Source: Diploptera punctata
Taxonomy: Eukaryota > Arthropoda > Insecta > Blattodea > Blaberidae
Length of the DNA stretch: 64,000 bases
Direction of reading: 5' to 3'
Assembly: GCA_030220185.1 (NCBI GenBank)
Contig: JASPKZ010001601.1
Span: 124,001-188,000, forward strand
The notes beneath the pieces were generated by a model, which had not been told where the DNA came from, ran no database searches, and saw only the letters and a list, made by a program, of their open reading frames with translations. The position numbers were made by a program, and so were the translations under genes. Shown here piece by piece: positions 1 through 10,559 of the stretch (position 1 is its first letter; every line of letters starts with the position of its first letter).

Positions 1-471
1 AATGAACTGAGTTGGTTCTTCAGAAATATCCTGAGTCTCTGTCTGCAAAGTTGGAACACGCTGGGATAGAATAGGGGAACCTGAATACGATGAAGCCTGC
101 GAGACACGATATCCAAGCTGCGTCGGAGATATCTGTGTAGGCAGCTGGTATATACCTGCAGGTTGCACAATGGAGAAGGACTGTTGTTGCTGCTGTTGGG
201 GTGGACGCAGGCATTGAAGACGTTGCAATACTTGTTGTTGAAACTGTTGGTCGGATGCACAAGTTGGGAAGCTGAATGCATAAATGCTAGGTGCAGAGTT
301 CTGATGTTGCAGCAGCGAGTGGCGTTGTTCTGGAAGGAATGACGATGTATTCCGATTCTCTATGAGAGACGAGGCCTGTGGAACTGCTTGGCGCAGCGGA
401 TCAGTCTCCTGGAAGTCTGGGAGGAAGACAGGAGCCACAGACGGTGTCTGAGGGTCGCACAATATCGCCAT
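1..471 (-). CDS. NOS1AP: NOS1AP/CAPON homologue, C-terminal-region exon (partial)
   Basis: Read on the minus strand from 471 the frame stays open for 157 codons to the window edge. It follows a pyrimidine-rich stretch ending ccaatag, a good 3' splice site, and starts in phase 0, matching the phase-0 end of the exon at 15446. It begins MAILCDPQTP, close to the VLCDPTTP segment that follows the coiled coil in vertebrate NOS1AP; the rest is a low-conservation Gln/Ser/Pro-rich stretch with a run of six Gln near residues 95-100. The C-terminal PDZ-binding tail known for the family is not reached. NOS1AP is a cytoplasmic adaptor linking nNOS (through its C-terminus) to PTB-domain partners. The ATG at the exon start is read as an internal Met, not a start codon. 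The 15-kb intron before it is filled with repeats. Which homologue this is (NOS1AP versus a close insect paralogue) is inferred from recalled family sequence, not a search. Confidence 0.85.
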   Translation of the reverse strand, partial: MAILCDPQTPSVAPVFLPDFQETDPLRQAVPQASSLIENRNTSSFLPEQRHSLLQHQNSAPSIYAFSFPTCASDQQFQQQVLQRLQCLRPPQQQQQQSFSIVQPAGIYQLPTQISPTQLGYRVSQASSYSGSPILSQRVPTLQTETQDISEEPTQFI

Positions 472-612
472 CTATTGGCAAGGAGACAGGAGACAACCAC
501 AAAAACAGGTCAACTTCACTTATCTTCTATATGTATTACAATGAAGAATAGATCTTGCTGATTAAACTCAATATAGAACATCTATGTTTTATTTATTAAA
601 CTGATCAATATA
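472..612. other. intron sequence next to the C-terminal exon
   Basis: This short AT-rich stretch contains the 3' splice site of the exon at 471 (ccaatag) and nothing else that I recognise. Confidence 0.5.
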
Positions 613-706
613 ACAAATGACATCTGTATGAAAACAAGTGTAACTAAATTAGTATGTTTCAAATTCTTCCCTGTAGGGGGAGAGCGCATAAATCTCTGTT
701 AAGGAA
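613..706 (+). mobile_element. SINE S4, 3' fragment
   Basis: It matches the 3' third of the S4 element at 54798-55203, including the block ttcttccctgtagggggaga and the closing aaatctctgttaagg. The tRNA-like head is missing. Confidence 0.75.
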
Positions 707-856
707 AAACAAGGGCTTACAATACAATACAACATCAAAACATGTTCGAGAACAAATCACACATTAAATTGTGTTAAGATGTTTCCAGATTCAAAAAGAC
801 TTGATTAAAATAGTCTCAAAATAAAATAAACGATTAACTAAATGTAAGTTAACAGT

Positions 857-1588
857 GTATCAATAAAACTAAATATATGGCCACACGTAGAAATACATTA
901 CATAATGGAAATGGACAGCTAATGACAAATGAGGGAAATTTTGAGGAAGTGGCTGAATTCAAATACCTAGGAACAATAATCACAAATAGGAATGAGATGC
1001 ACAAAGAAATTAAACATAGGCTCAATTCTGGAAATGCATGTTATTATGCATTGCAGAGACTCTTGATGTCCCAACTCCTTTCAAAAAACGTTAAACTGAG
1101 AATATATAAAACTATTATTCTACCAGTTATATTATATGGGTGCGAAACATGGACTCTTACATTAAGGGAGGAAAGGAGATTACGAGTATTGAGAATAAAG
1201 TTCTTAGGAAAATTATTGGACCAAAGAGAGATGAACAGACAGGTGAATGAAGAAGACTACATCACAATGAACTACATGATCTTTATAGGTAGCCAGATAT
1301 AATAAGAACAGTTTAAGTCTCGTAGACTGCGATGGGCAGGACATGTTGAACGTATGGGGAATGAAAGACGTGCATGGAAACTTCTTGTAGGAAAGTCAGA
1401 AGGAAAACGCTCAGTTGGTAGACCAAGAATTAGGTGGGAGAACAACATTAACTATGATTAGAGGGAAGTAGATTATACAGGGAATGATTGGAAAGCATTG
1501 GCTCAGGATAGGGATGTATGGAGAGCTTATGTCCGCGCGGCCATGAACCTGCGGGTTCGATAGTGCCAGTGAGTAAGTAAGAAGTAAG
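857..1588 (+). mobile_element. RTE-A LINE, 5'-truncated copy
   Basis: This corresponds to the last 0.7 kb of the near-full-length element at 50468-53721. It encodes the end of the reverse-transcriptase thumb region (EFKYLGTIITNRNEM, YGCETWT) and the C-terminal AGH...GRPR...W block, with frameshifts. It ends with the family's (GTAA)n tail. An imperfect duplication aagttaacagtg / aagttaacaatg (about 845-856 and 1589-1600) flanks it, as expected for target-primed insertion. Confidence 0.88.
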
Positions 1589-1894
1589 TAAGTTAACAAT
1601 GTTTAGTTGGTATTTCTATTTACAGATGTTCTTTTACAGATAAGGCCATTAACATCATAGTTCACATCTGGTTGTAAAATGGCCGACAAGGTTTGCTCAG
1701 AACAATTTTATCTCAGGCTTGAGATTCTTTGAAATTGCTGTAATTCTACAACATCATGGCTTTACTTCCCTTCTGAAGGAGACCAATCTTAGGAAGAAAA
1801 TTTCAATGACCCCCAGCTGGGTTTGAATCAGCAAACCCTGGAACCAGAGCTGTGCATCATAATCATCAGTCCATACAATTAAACATTATTGAAT

Positions 1895-2613
1895 CTTCTT
1901 CTTGTATCTTGTAAGCCCATGTTTCCCTTAACAGAGATTTAGGCGCTCTCCTCCTACAGGGAAGAATTTGAACCATACCAATTTAGTTACACTTGTTTTT
2001 GTAGTGGTCCGTGGTCAGCGTTCCGCCTCATACTGACATCTAGGAAACCAAGGTACTGCTAGGTAAAGTGGTCCCACTACAGGCCTCAGGAGGTTCTTGG
2101 GGTAGTAGGAGGTTAAGGCTCCTACTTTTCTTGACAATCAACACTTCATGTCAGCTGGGTTGTCAGCCCTGCGTGACGACCGCTTTTACCTCCACATCAA
2201 GCATCCAGTACTCATTTCCGTCAGAGACTGAATAGACCCCAGGGCCATAGTGCCGCCAGAAGGTTTGAGTCAGTTTAAAAATCCTGACCCCACCAGGACT
2301 CGAACCCTCAACCTTACTGCTTGTAGTGTAGTGCCTTAACCACTATGCTATGGCATGCCCCTCCACCAAGGTAGTACTAGGACAGGAAAATTCAGTAAAT
2401 TTTGCTTAGAGGCCTTTTCATTCAGGCTTAAGGATTTTTTTACGAGCCTGAAAATCTTCAGACTCGGGACCCACGGCTTAAAGTCCCTCCCGGAGGACTC
2501 GCTCCTTGGATTTTTCCATCCTAAAAAAAAATCCATCGGCCCCGGCCGGGTTTGAACCCGTGACCCTTGGTACCAGAGGCAAGGAGCATAACCACTAGCC
2601 CACCGTGGCCAAT
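1895..2613 (-). mobile_element. SINE S4 interrupted by SINE S3
   Basis: A reverse-oriented S4 with its tRNA-like head (box B ggtttgaacccg on the plus strand) at about 2545-2613 and its tail at 1895. It is flanked by the direct repeat attattgaat (1885-1894 and 2614-2623). It is split by an S3 element at 2056-2364. Confidence 0.85.
2056..2364 (-). mobile_element. SINE S3 nested in S4
   Basis: A full S3 copy in reverse, with its tRNA-like head near 2340-2364 and its tail gtaaagtgg at the left end. The S4 sequence accaaggta is duplicated on both sides (2047-2055 and 2365-2373), so S3 inserted after S4. Confidence 0.85.
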
Positions 2614-2799
2614 ATTATTGAATACTAGAATTTATTGGAGTGACAGTTATAAGAAATTTCCTCAAATAATTTTGGCACTCAAAAATAATTTTAAATGTAA
2701 AATGATTATCAAAGAAATATTAAATTCAAAATGTAATGAAATAAGAAAGAAATAGATAAGACAAAGTTAAAACAAACCAAACAAATGTGTAAATAGCAA

Positions 2800-2821
2800 T
2801 ATATATATATATATATATATA
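2800..2821. repeat. (TA)n microsatellite
   Basis: Uninterrupted TA dinucleotide run. Confidence 0.95.
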
Positions 2822-2984
2822 CAGTGTGTACATAAAAGAATATAGAAGTTTCAAGAAATAGTATTACCACTCAGATGAGGCGTAGAAAGTTGTGTGTAGA
2901 CTGAAATGAAACAGGAAACAAGATAGTTTTACTTGTGTGAGTGAGTGGATAGCTTTCTTTTGTTTTGTTTCTATGGCAACAATA

Positions 2985-3275
2985 ATAACAAAGATGGCAA
3001 CTCCTCAACAGAAAGTGTTTTGTGTTTTGCAGTTTGAGAGTTGTAAATCAGTTGACAGTTCAATGTGCGTTTTGTAGGCAGATTAATTGTGATTCCCCCC
3101 CCCATACGAATAATATCCATCGATGGCGTAATTAGTTCAAAACGACCGGTTGTCTGTGTAAAGGCAAATGTGTGGGACGACCAAGATGTCTGAGGAGAAT
3201 GTTCCTGCTGCAACATTTCAAAGTCAGCGTTATCAGTAGGCTTTAGAGCCTGTAACAATTGTAAAGCGTAGGGAT
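2985..3275 (+). pseudogene. Tc1/mariner-like transposase relic, N-terminal part
   Basis: The reading MATPQQKVFCVLQFESCKSV, followed after frameshifts by TTGCLCKGK and GRPR...SEENV, is the helix-turn-helix start of a Tc1/mariner-type transposase common in insects. Stops and shifts make it dead. The rest of the gene resumes at about 3680 after an RTE insertion. Confidence 0.7.
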
Positions 3276-3645
3276 GCTTACTCTATAAATGGAAACCTAT
3301 AGGAGGCAGAGCAGTTGGAAGACCAAAGATCAGATGGGAGGAAGACACAATGAATGATCTAAAGAAAATGAAAGTCATAATGTCGGTTGAACTCCTTCTC
3401 TTGAAAACTAGTTCCCGTGTTTAAAGAAACATAAAATATGAGGTAATATATAAAAAATGACTCATTAATTTACGAATTAAGAACCTCATAATGTCATTTC
3501 CCATACTTAACAATGAAAAAATGAAAGTGACTAACTTGAATATGGCAAGAGACAGATTGGCATGGAGGAGGATTGTTGAGAAGGCCAAAACTTTCACCTT
3601 TGAAGTTGTCATGCCTTAAGATGATAATGAGGGATGTATATGTAA
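3276..3645 (+). mobile_element. RTE-C LINE fragment inside the mariner relic
   Basis: The last part of the RTE-C family, seen more fully at 25526-26112: LYKWKP, GRAVGRPKIRWEDD and ARDRLAWRR. It ends in an ATG-rich tail. It separates the two halves of the mariner-like relic and is itself split by a small MITE at 3376-3519. Confidence 0.8.
3376..3519 (+). mobile_element. MITE M1, 144 bp, nested in RTE-C
   Basis: This repeat shares cttgaaaactagttcccgtg and the following AT-rich block with 6974-7259 and 7768-7990. It interrupts the RTE-C reading frame and is flanked by a perfect 9-bp duplication aatgaaagt (3367-3375 and 3520-3528). Nine-base duplications are typical of Mutator-like elements; superfamily assignment is inference. 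Confidence 0.8.
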
Positions 3646-4015
3646 GCATTTTCATAAGACCTTCCACACTGTCATCACTGGATTGGTTGTCATGGTCCAG
3701 ATGACAGGGCTTATCTCCAGTGGCCTCCTAGATCACCAGATCTCACCCCCTTACAATTTTTTGCTTTGGGGTGTTGTAAAGGACAGAGTCTACATGCCTT
3801 CATTGCCTGCTAACCTTCCCAAGTTGAGAGACAGGATTCGAGAAGCTGTTGCTGCCATCAATCCAGTCATGCTTATTAATGTATGGGAAGAATTAGCCTA
3901 GAGGTTGGATGTGTGTCATGTAACAAACGGGGCTCACATTGAACACCTATGTACTTATAATGCAAACTGGAGATGTTACTCTTTCATTTAACATGAGTTT
4001 TGTTTTTGTCATACA
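3646..4015 (+). pseudogene. Tc1/mariner-like transposase relic, C-terminal part
   Basis: Contains PPRSPDLTP, then after a frameshift LWGVVKDRVYMPSLP, LRDRIREAVAAINPVML and a terminal RLDVC..NGAHIEHL. This is the end of an insect Tc1/mariner-type DDE transposase. With 2985-3275 it forms one element split by the RTE-C insertion. Confidence 0.75.
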
Positions 4016-4059
4016 GTAGTTAGTTAAAGTATAATTCAACACCTTTAAAATTGCTATAT

Positions 4060-4400
4060 TATTTTATGTCTTCTTCGTCAGGCTCTACGACTTCCAGTGG
4101 AATGTCTTGGCCTTCTCAACCAGTTTACGCCACTTCTTCCTATCTTGTGCAGTAGATTTCAAATCAAAAATCCCCATCTCTCTCAAATCCTCAATTACGT
4201 CATCCTCCCATCGATCCTTGGGTCTTCCCCTTGGTCTTGTTCCCTGTGGCTTCCAATTCAAAATATCATTCGGCAATCTTCCCTTTGGCATTCTTAGTGT
4301 ATGTCCAAACCATTGTAATCTTTTGGATTTGATGAAACTAACTATATTTTCTTTATTATTCTTGAGGTATAATTCGTCATTCCTTCTCAACCTCCAATTT
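4060..4400 (-). mobile_element. RTE-like LINE 3' fragment
   Basis: The minus strand reads MRRNDELYLKNNKENI, LQWFGHTLRM, GRPKDRWEDDVIEDL and KAKTFHWKS. This is the C-terminal W.GH.-RM...GRP..RW block common to RTE-like elements in this window. It is 5'-truncated; no reverse-transcriptase core remains. Confidence 0.8.
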
Positions 4401-4431
4401 CCATTTTATTATTTTATGTACACTGAGTATA

Positions 4432-4973
4432 TCTTAATATATAAAAATTTTGTGTCACATTGTTTGTCAGCGATGGAATCCTAAACTACTGAACCAATTT
4501 TAATAAAATATTGCACACTGTGTGCTGTTTGATCCAACTTGAGACTTAGGGTAGTTTATAACTAAATTTATAGTCGCATTATTTTTTATTGCAAATTATT
4601 TGTTTATTATATAACAAAGAGTTATAATTATCTGTAAGTTCCATACGATTCTAACAGATGGCGGTGTAATTATCTGTGAGTTCCATACGATTCTAACAGA
4701 TGGCGGTGTAAGGTAATTTGGTAAGGTAATTGGTTTATTATTTAACAAAGAGATATCCAGATGGCTGTGCTTTTTGTTGCAACCGCGAATTTCAATTGAA
4801 TTACAAATATTGATTATTTCATAATTTAAGTGTGTTCAGCGTTTATTTTATTTTCAATATTATTAATTTCGTGTGTAAGTATTAGTTTTAAGTAATCTGG
4901 CTGAAAGACAGCAACTTAATTTAAATTTTTAACGTATACCTTAGCCACAGCAACGCGTGGCCGTGACTTCTAG
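4432..4973 (+). mobile_element. non-autonomous Helitron-like element
   Basis: It starts TC after an A and ends CTAG before a T, with a hairpin GCCACAGCAACGCGTGGC (4944-4961) about 9 bp before the end. This is the 5'-TC...hairpin...CTRR-3' layout of Helitrons, inserted between A and T without duplication. It carries no coding sequence. An internal 42-bp unit is duplicated in tandem (4625-4666 and 4667-4708). Confidence 0.6.
4625..4708 (+). repeat. 42-bp tandem duplication
   Basis: Two adjacent copies differ at one base (tctgtaag / tctgtgag); both contain ccatacgattctaacagatg. Confidence 0.9.
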
Positions 4974-5740
4974 TATATATATATATATAAACATGGGTAA
5001 AGAGAATATGTTAACGGTATATAGAACTGACTTGGAAGAAGACAAAATGAATAAATTCATCTTAATAAATAACAGCAATCAATAAAAAATGAAACACTTT
5101 AGAATTTTGACAGTAATATAAAAAGAATCAGCAAGATCTGTTCAGTTACAGTAAGTGTTAATATATTTACTTTCCTTGTGTTAAAAGTTATATGGGGGAT
5201 CTAAATCCAGTAAATTATCCTTTGTAAAGACCTGCAAAACAAAAACAGATACACAAGCCTACAGCACCACTTGTCTACTAACATGCTCAACACCACAACA
5301 CACAGCAAACCAATTGGTTACACCTCAAAGGAATTAACTAAAATTTAAGTTTAAATAAAATTCTTTACACCTCAATCGTATCCAGTTTTTTTTAATTAAA
5401 CTGGTTTCAAACCCTAGGCAGTTTCATCACAGAACATCAATCGCGAAATCACTGATGATGAAACCACCAAGATTTTGAAACTGGTATAATTAGAAGACTG
5501 GATATGAGGTGAGGTGTAAATAATTTTATTTTTAAAATTAAATTAAACCTCATAGTGATATTCCTGCGGATTCAGACTTCATCCAGAGGTTTATCGGTCC
5601 AACAACAGAGGGAAGAAGAAGTGGTTCTTCCGATCAACATGACATCAGTTGATGAAAGTTAAAAATTAAATTGTACCTGTTGGTAGGTGCCGTCCTCCTC
5701 AACTTTGTTAAAATATTGTATATAAAATTAACTGGAGCAC

Positions 5741-5768
5741 TTTCGGAAGTTATCTTCCATCTTCTGCA
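5741..5768 (-). ncRNA. hammerhead-like motif, PLE2 left arm
   Basis: The minus strand reads GAAGAT, a stem GGAAG, loop ATAA, stem CTTCC, then GAAA and GTGCTC. This has the helix-II/GAAA/cleavage-site layout of a hammerhead ribozyme. The expected CTGA part of the core is degraded (CAGA). Penelope-like elements are known to carry hammerheads. Confidence 0.45.
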
Positions 5769-6453
5769 GGTTGAGTTTCTGTTACTTGTTGTTGTTGTGT
5801 ACGGTGATGTATACTCCAACTGTCTGTAGCAGCAATTGACTTGTTTTTGACGATCTTGTATAATGGGTTTGACTGGGGTGCGTTCTCATTAAGAAGTGAG
5901 GTGTTGTTTGTTTCCTTTATAATTTCGAGGTCTTCAAATATATTTATCCTAGCTGCAATGTTTTCTCCGTGGATTATCGTGAGAGTGTTTTCAATTGTGT
6001 TCATTCAATGACCTTTGTTAATGAGATGTTTAGCATAGCTTGATTTATCACCCACATGTATGAAATCTTTTAGGTGTTCTTTATATCTTGTGTTGAAATT
6101 TCTGCTTGTCCTGCCAATAAATTGTAATAAATTTTATATTGGCAGGACAAGCAGAAATTTCATACATGCAGATGATAAATCAAGCTATGCTAAATATCTC
6201 ATTAACGCAGGTCATTGAATGAACACAATTGAAAAAACTCTCGCAATAATCCACGGAGAAAACATTGCAGCTAGGATAAATATATTTGAAGACCTTGAAA
6301 TTATAAAGGAAACAAACAACACCTCGCTTCTTAATGAGAACACACCCCAGTCAAACCCATTATACGAGATTGTCAAAAACAAGTCAGTTGCTGCTACAGA
6401 CAGTTGGAGTATGCATCACCGTACACAACAACAACAAGTAGCAGAAGCTCAAC

Positions 6454-6487
6454 CTGCAGAAGATGGAAGATAACTTCCGAAAGCGCT
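6454..6487 (+). ncRNA. hammerhead-like motif, PLE2 right arm
   Basis: Mirror of the motif at 5741-5768 with the same perfect GGAAG/CTTCC stem and GAAA; the cleavage-side sequence is GCGCTC. Same caveat about the altered CUGA core. Confidence 0.45.
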
Positions 6488-6973
6488 CCAGTTAATTTTA
6501 TATACAATATTTTAACAAAGTTGAGGACGACGGCACCTACCAACAGGTACAATTTAATTTTTAACTTTCATCATATGACTTCACCTCAACGGAATTTGAT
6601 ATGAATTTCACTAGTATTGAAAACATCAGTTGTCAAGATGGTACTGAGGTATGAAACATTTTAATTTATCTTAAATTAAACCTCATAGTGATTTAATCCT
6701 ATAAAAGTTAAACTTATTTATAATAAGCTACTTTGGATTCTGGGAACATAAATGTTTACAGAGCATGCAAGAAGTAAATAACACCAACACACCAAACAAC
6801 AAACATACACACAAGAAAAAAGCATCACAATTAAAATACATTTCACATTGAATATAACATTACCAGAATATAGTTTTTAAACATTTGTTTGCAAAAATAC
6901 ATACACCCATAAATTACAATATTTGTGTTCCCAAAAATGGTAGAAAAAAAATACAATTATTACACAACTAGTG

Positions 6974-7259
6974 TTCGTAAATTAATGACTCATTTTTAAC
7001 ATCTTACCTCATATTTTATGTTTTTTTAAACATGGGAACTAGTTTTCAAGAGAAGGATCTCCCTTATTTTCAACAGACATTATGATGTTAAAATTGACTC
7101 ATTAATCATAATGTTGATTGAAAATGAGAGAGATCTTTCTCTTGAAAACTAGTTCCCGTGTTTAAAGAAACATAAAATATGAGGTAAGATGTTAAAAATG
7201 ACTCATTAATTTATGAATTAAGAACCTCATAATGTTATTTTCCATATTTAACTATGAAC
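6974..7259. mobile_element. MITE M1, 286-bp foldback copy
   Basis: The two halves are inverted repeats: ttcgtaaattaatgactcat on the left and its complement near 7200-7216. It is flanked by acaactagtg / acaactaaagtg. The longest of the three M1 copies in the window. Confidence 0.75.
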
Positions 7260-7539
7260 ACAACTAAAGTGTTGAGAAAAATATTAAAGAGAAAAAAGCC
7301 ATTTGCCTTAGAAGCTTCAAAGGATAAAATAAAGTTAAAAACCAAATACTGTAATAAAACATCATAATTATGTGCAGTGTGGAAATTACTGTCATCAGCA
7401 ACCAATGTAATTAGTTTACTTTGAAAGAAATATTTGTGAAATTTATTAATAAAAATTTTAATGCAAAATGTGGAATATTTAATTTATATAGAAGTCAATT
7501 TGAAATGCAATTCTTCTATTAATTTTTTGTACCTTTCTC

Positions 7540-8300
7540 TACTTTTAGAAAGTCCCCAATTGTTTATCATCTCGTTTCCAGTATCTATCCTCAAACCATA
7601 ACTTAAACACAAGACCACAACATAGTCTCTTGCTTAATATACCGCAACATAGGACATCACATCACTCCATGTCATATACTGTCTTCACTTCTCGCAACTG
7701 GAATTCCCTACCACAACAAATAAGGGGCTGCCGGACATTGGCAACTTTTAAAAGAAATCTAAATTTATTCGTAAATTAATGAGTAATTTTTTAACATCTT
7801 ACCTCATATTTTATGTTTCTTGAAACACGGGAACTAGTTTTCAAGAGAAGGATCTCTCTCATTTTCAACCGACATTATGTTCCCGTGTTTGAAGAAACAT
7901 AAAATATGAGGTAAGATGTTTAAAAATGACTCATTAATTTACAAATTAAGAACCTCATAATGTTATTTCCCATATTTAACTATGAATGATCTACATTTAT
8001 ATTTGCTCTAACCTCGACTTCATCATTACCCAGTATAACGTACATATATTAATTGGTGTTTCTCGTATAATTTATCATATTATTATTATTATCGTAAGTA
8101 TTATTATTGTTATTATCATATAAAATGTTGTTTGTACATGAAATTTACATTGCTACATTTATTGTATCTTTAACTGTTTATAATTAGTATAGTGTATATC
8201 TATATTTGTCAAATATTTATTTGTATTTGTGCTGGTTGAGTGGAAGAGAAGGCCTTATGGCCTTAACTCTGCCAGAATAAATAAAACATTATTTTTATTA
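7540..8300 (+). mobile_element. Jockey/CR1-like LINE 3' end (family L)
   Basis: Before the interruption it reads SRNWNSLPQQIRGCRTLATF, the usual C-terminus of Jockey/CR1-type reverse-transcriptase ORFs. The 3' UTR follows, ending gttgagtggaagagaaggcc and aataaataaaacatt. Further copies lie at 17303, 38397 and, more distantly, 54290. It is split by M1 at 7768-7990. Confidence 0.75.
7768..7990. mobile_element. MITE M1, foldback copy nested in LINE L
   Basis: Inverted halves as in 6974-7259. It interrupts LINE L exactly after ctaaattta, duplicated with one change as ctacattta (7759-7767 and 7991-7999), a 9-bp duplication. The uninterrupted target is seen at about 17340. Confidence 0.82.
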
Positions 8301-8732
8301 TAAAGTTTCTGTATACTTTGAGGTAAAACTAAGGTAATAGGCATTTTACTGCCACAAAAAGCACATTTTTACGTAATTTGGTATTTAATAAATTTTATAA
8401 TATAACTGTTTATTTAAGTAGTAATCAAATGCATATGGTACTTGAAACTGTTAGTTGCTAACTGGTTTTAAATGTTTAAATTTGAATAAAAAATTGCTGA
8501 TTTAAACTTTATATTTCTATATTTTATTAGTTTACAAATTACAAATATGGCGAATTCAATCCAATATAAAATATGTATAGGCTATTTATATAGAATTTCT
8601 GCCATTTATTAAATGATGCTTAATTTTCATTTAATATCACAGGAAGAATCAATAATTTATACAATAGAATTTATATTAAAATACCCTTTAAATGAATTGT
8701 GAAATTTGTGAATTAAAATAATTTTATTTCTA
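8301..8732. other. AT-rich intron, nothing recognised
   Basis: No coding signal, tRNA-like head or repeat shared with the rest of the window. Confidence 0.4.
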
Positions 8733-8874
8733 TCATCATCCTTCACCGGTGTGGAAAGCAACGGGAAGCTACCACACCTACACAATTCCCTAGTAAAGCT
8801 GCAAGCATAGTATGAAAATGCTATGATTGCAGTGAAGGACCTGCCCTCAGGCAGAATTACTATGGATGGATAAC
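8733..8874 (+). mobile_element. SINE S1, 3' fragment
   Basis: Starts in the ATC-rich linker and runs through cggtgtggaaagcaacggga and aagctgcaagcata to the S1 end ctatggatgga. The head is missing. Confidence 0.85.
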
Positions 8875-9641
8875 AGTATATAATACATAAATAAAATATA
8901 GTAGGTCAAGATCCTGTATTGAAAATATATTTATTTTAAAGCAGTTAATACGAAAACAATAAATTCCAGGAGTAAACAAATATATTAGCCCGTACAAAGA
9001 TTGTATTAAAGGTAAATTAAATTTTGAAATAAAGTATTCTGATAGGAAAAGGAGTAGGCCTACAACTACTATATATATATATATATATTATTTAGCATTT
9101 TATTAAAATCTAAAATTTACAGTAAATAAACATGTAGAAAATTTATAGATTCATTATTGACTTCTTTTTTTGCAGACAATTAAGAGCCATAAGAAAGCAG
9201 TCTTTGAATAAAATTAGATAATAAAAGAATGTAACTTAGCTATTTCCCCATTGAAAAATAACACAATGACATTCTTAGGAAAAGACAATAGAAAGTAAAA
9301 TTGTAATTGATAATAAAACAATTGAACAATACAAATATCCAGGTTATTGTCATAAACGGTATGAACTTAGTCATATTCTGGCCCAATCCATCAGATTATG
9401 AAGAATAAAATATGAAATATATAATTTTATACTCCATTTGTTGATATGAAAATAATTTTGATTATTATTTAATTTGACAGATAATTAATTGTTTAGTATG
9501 ACTATTATTGTAATTTTTTGTACTTAAATGTAACATATGTTTGTCCTGGTGAGTGGAAGAGGCCACATGGCATTAACTCCACTAGGCTAAATAAATATAT
9601 TCTAAATAAATTTACTCTATTCTAATTTTAAATTAGCATTT
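8875..9641. other. intron with a LINE L 3' remnant
   Basis: Mostly AT-rich sequence I do not recognise. Positions 9535-9605 (gagtggaagaggccacatgg, then ctaaataaatata) are a diverged 3' end of a LINE L-like element. A short (TA)n run lies at 9071-9088. Confidence 0.5.
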
Positions 9642-9952
9642 GGGGGCACGCCATAGCGTAGTGGTTAAGGCACTGAGCTATAAGCCGGAGGGTCCAGGAT
9701 TCAAGTCCCGTTGGGGTCAGGATTTTTAAACTGACCCAAACCCTCTAGCGGCACTATGGCCCTGGGGTCGACTCAGCCTCTAATGGAAATGAGTACCAGA
9801 TGCTTGTTCTGGGGGTAAAGGCGGCTGTCACGCAGGGCTGACAACCCGGCTGACATAAAGTGCCAATTATCTAGAAAAAAGTGGGAGCCTTAACCTGCTA
9901 CTACCCTAAGGGCCTCCGGGCCTGTTGTGGGATCACTTTACTTATTTAAAAA
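9642..9952 (+). mobile_element. SINE S3, full copy
   Basis: tRNA-like head (gcgtagtggttaaggcac, box B ggattcaagtccc), the S3 body with ggcactatggccctggggtc, and the tail gggatcactttactt. Same family as 2056, 14805 and 60127. Confidence 0.9.
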
Positions 9953-10559
9953 AGTAATGAAAAACTTTTATGTGAGAGTTTTAAATGCTGCAAATCACCG
10001 TTTCATATCTTCACATCTAAAATAATAAAGAACATAGTTCTCTAAATAATAAGTGAAATTGATTTTCAAACAACACAACCCAATTAAATAACTTGTAAAG
10101 TGTCGTATATATTACATAGGATTTACATTAATTGGGATAAATTAAAGGCTTTTGAAGTACATAAAACCTGTGTTCATACGGCCTGAAAAAAGTTGATCAA
10201 GCTCCATTTCCAGCGTTCAATTACTACGGATCAAAGCAAAAAAACAGCATGCCAAGCAACACAAAATGATGATAATAAAACTCTTTGTATCTCATGCAAA
10301 ATGTCAGGCAAGAAAAAAAAAAGACAGACGTGCTCCTGTAACATAATGCGTATAATGTGTCCATGAAGTTTAAAATCATAAATTTAAAGACCATCAAATA
10401 TTTTCCAAAATATGCTGTTCATTTTTTTTTTTAATCTTTTACTGAAAAATTTCAAAAACATTGAAAACATTGAAGCTGTGGAAACGGGTCTCAAAATCTA
10501 CCTTAAAATAAATTATTTGGGAATATGATTTATCCATGATGAGATGTATGAAATAAATT
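9953..10559. other. AT-rich intron, nothing recognised
   Basis: No repeat shared within the window and no open frame of note. Confidence 0.4.

Larger units (their letters stand above)
5557..6672. mobile_element. Penelope-like element PLE2, inverted-duplicate remnant
   Basis: The left half reads on the minus strand and the right half on the plus strand as nearly the same sequence; the arms meet around 6119-6137. Each arm encodes a piece of the GIY-YIG endonuclease end (left: IGRTSRNFNTRYKEHLKDF, SYAKHLINKGH; both: MNTIE, ENIAARINIFEDLEIIKETN). The right arm has a roughly 45-bp deletion in the GIY-YIG stretch. Outward of the coding parts each arm has a hammerhead-like motif and then the common terminus containing acctgttggtaggtgc. 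A direct repeat taaacctcatagtgat lies on both sides (about 5540-5556 and 6679-6695) and may be the target-site duplication or part of an older host repeat. No reverse-transcriptase core is left. Confidence 0.72.

Noticed and set aside
471..471. ATG at the start of the 471-1 exon as a translation start
   Set aside because: It directly follows a 3' splice site, is in phase with the preceding coiled-coil exon, and the following residues match the internal LCDPxTP segment of the family.
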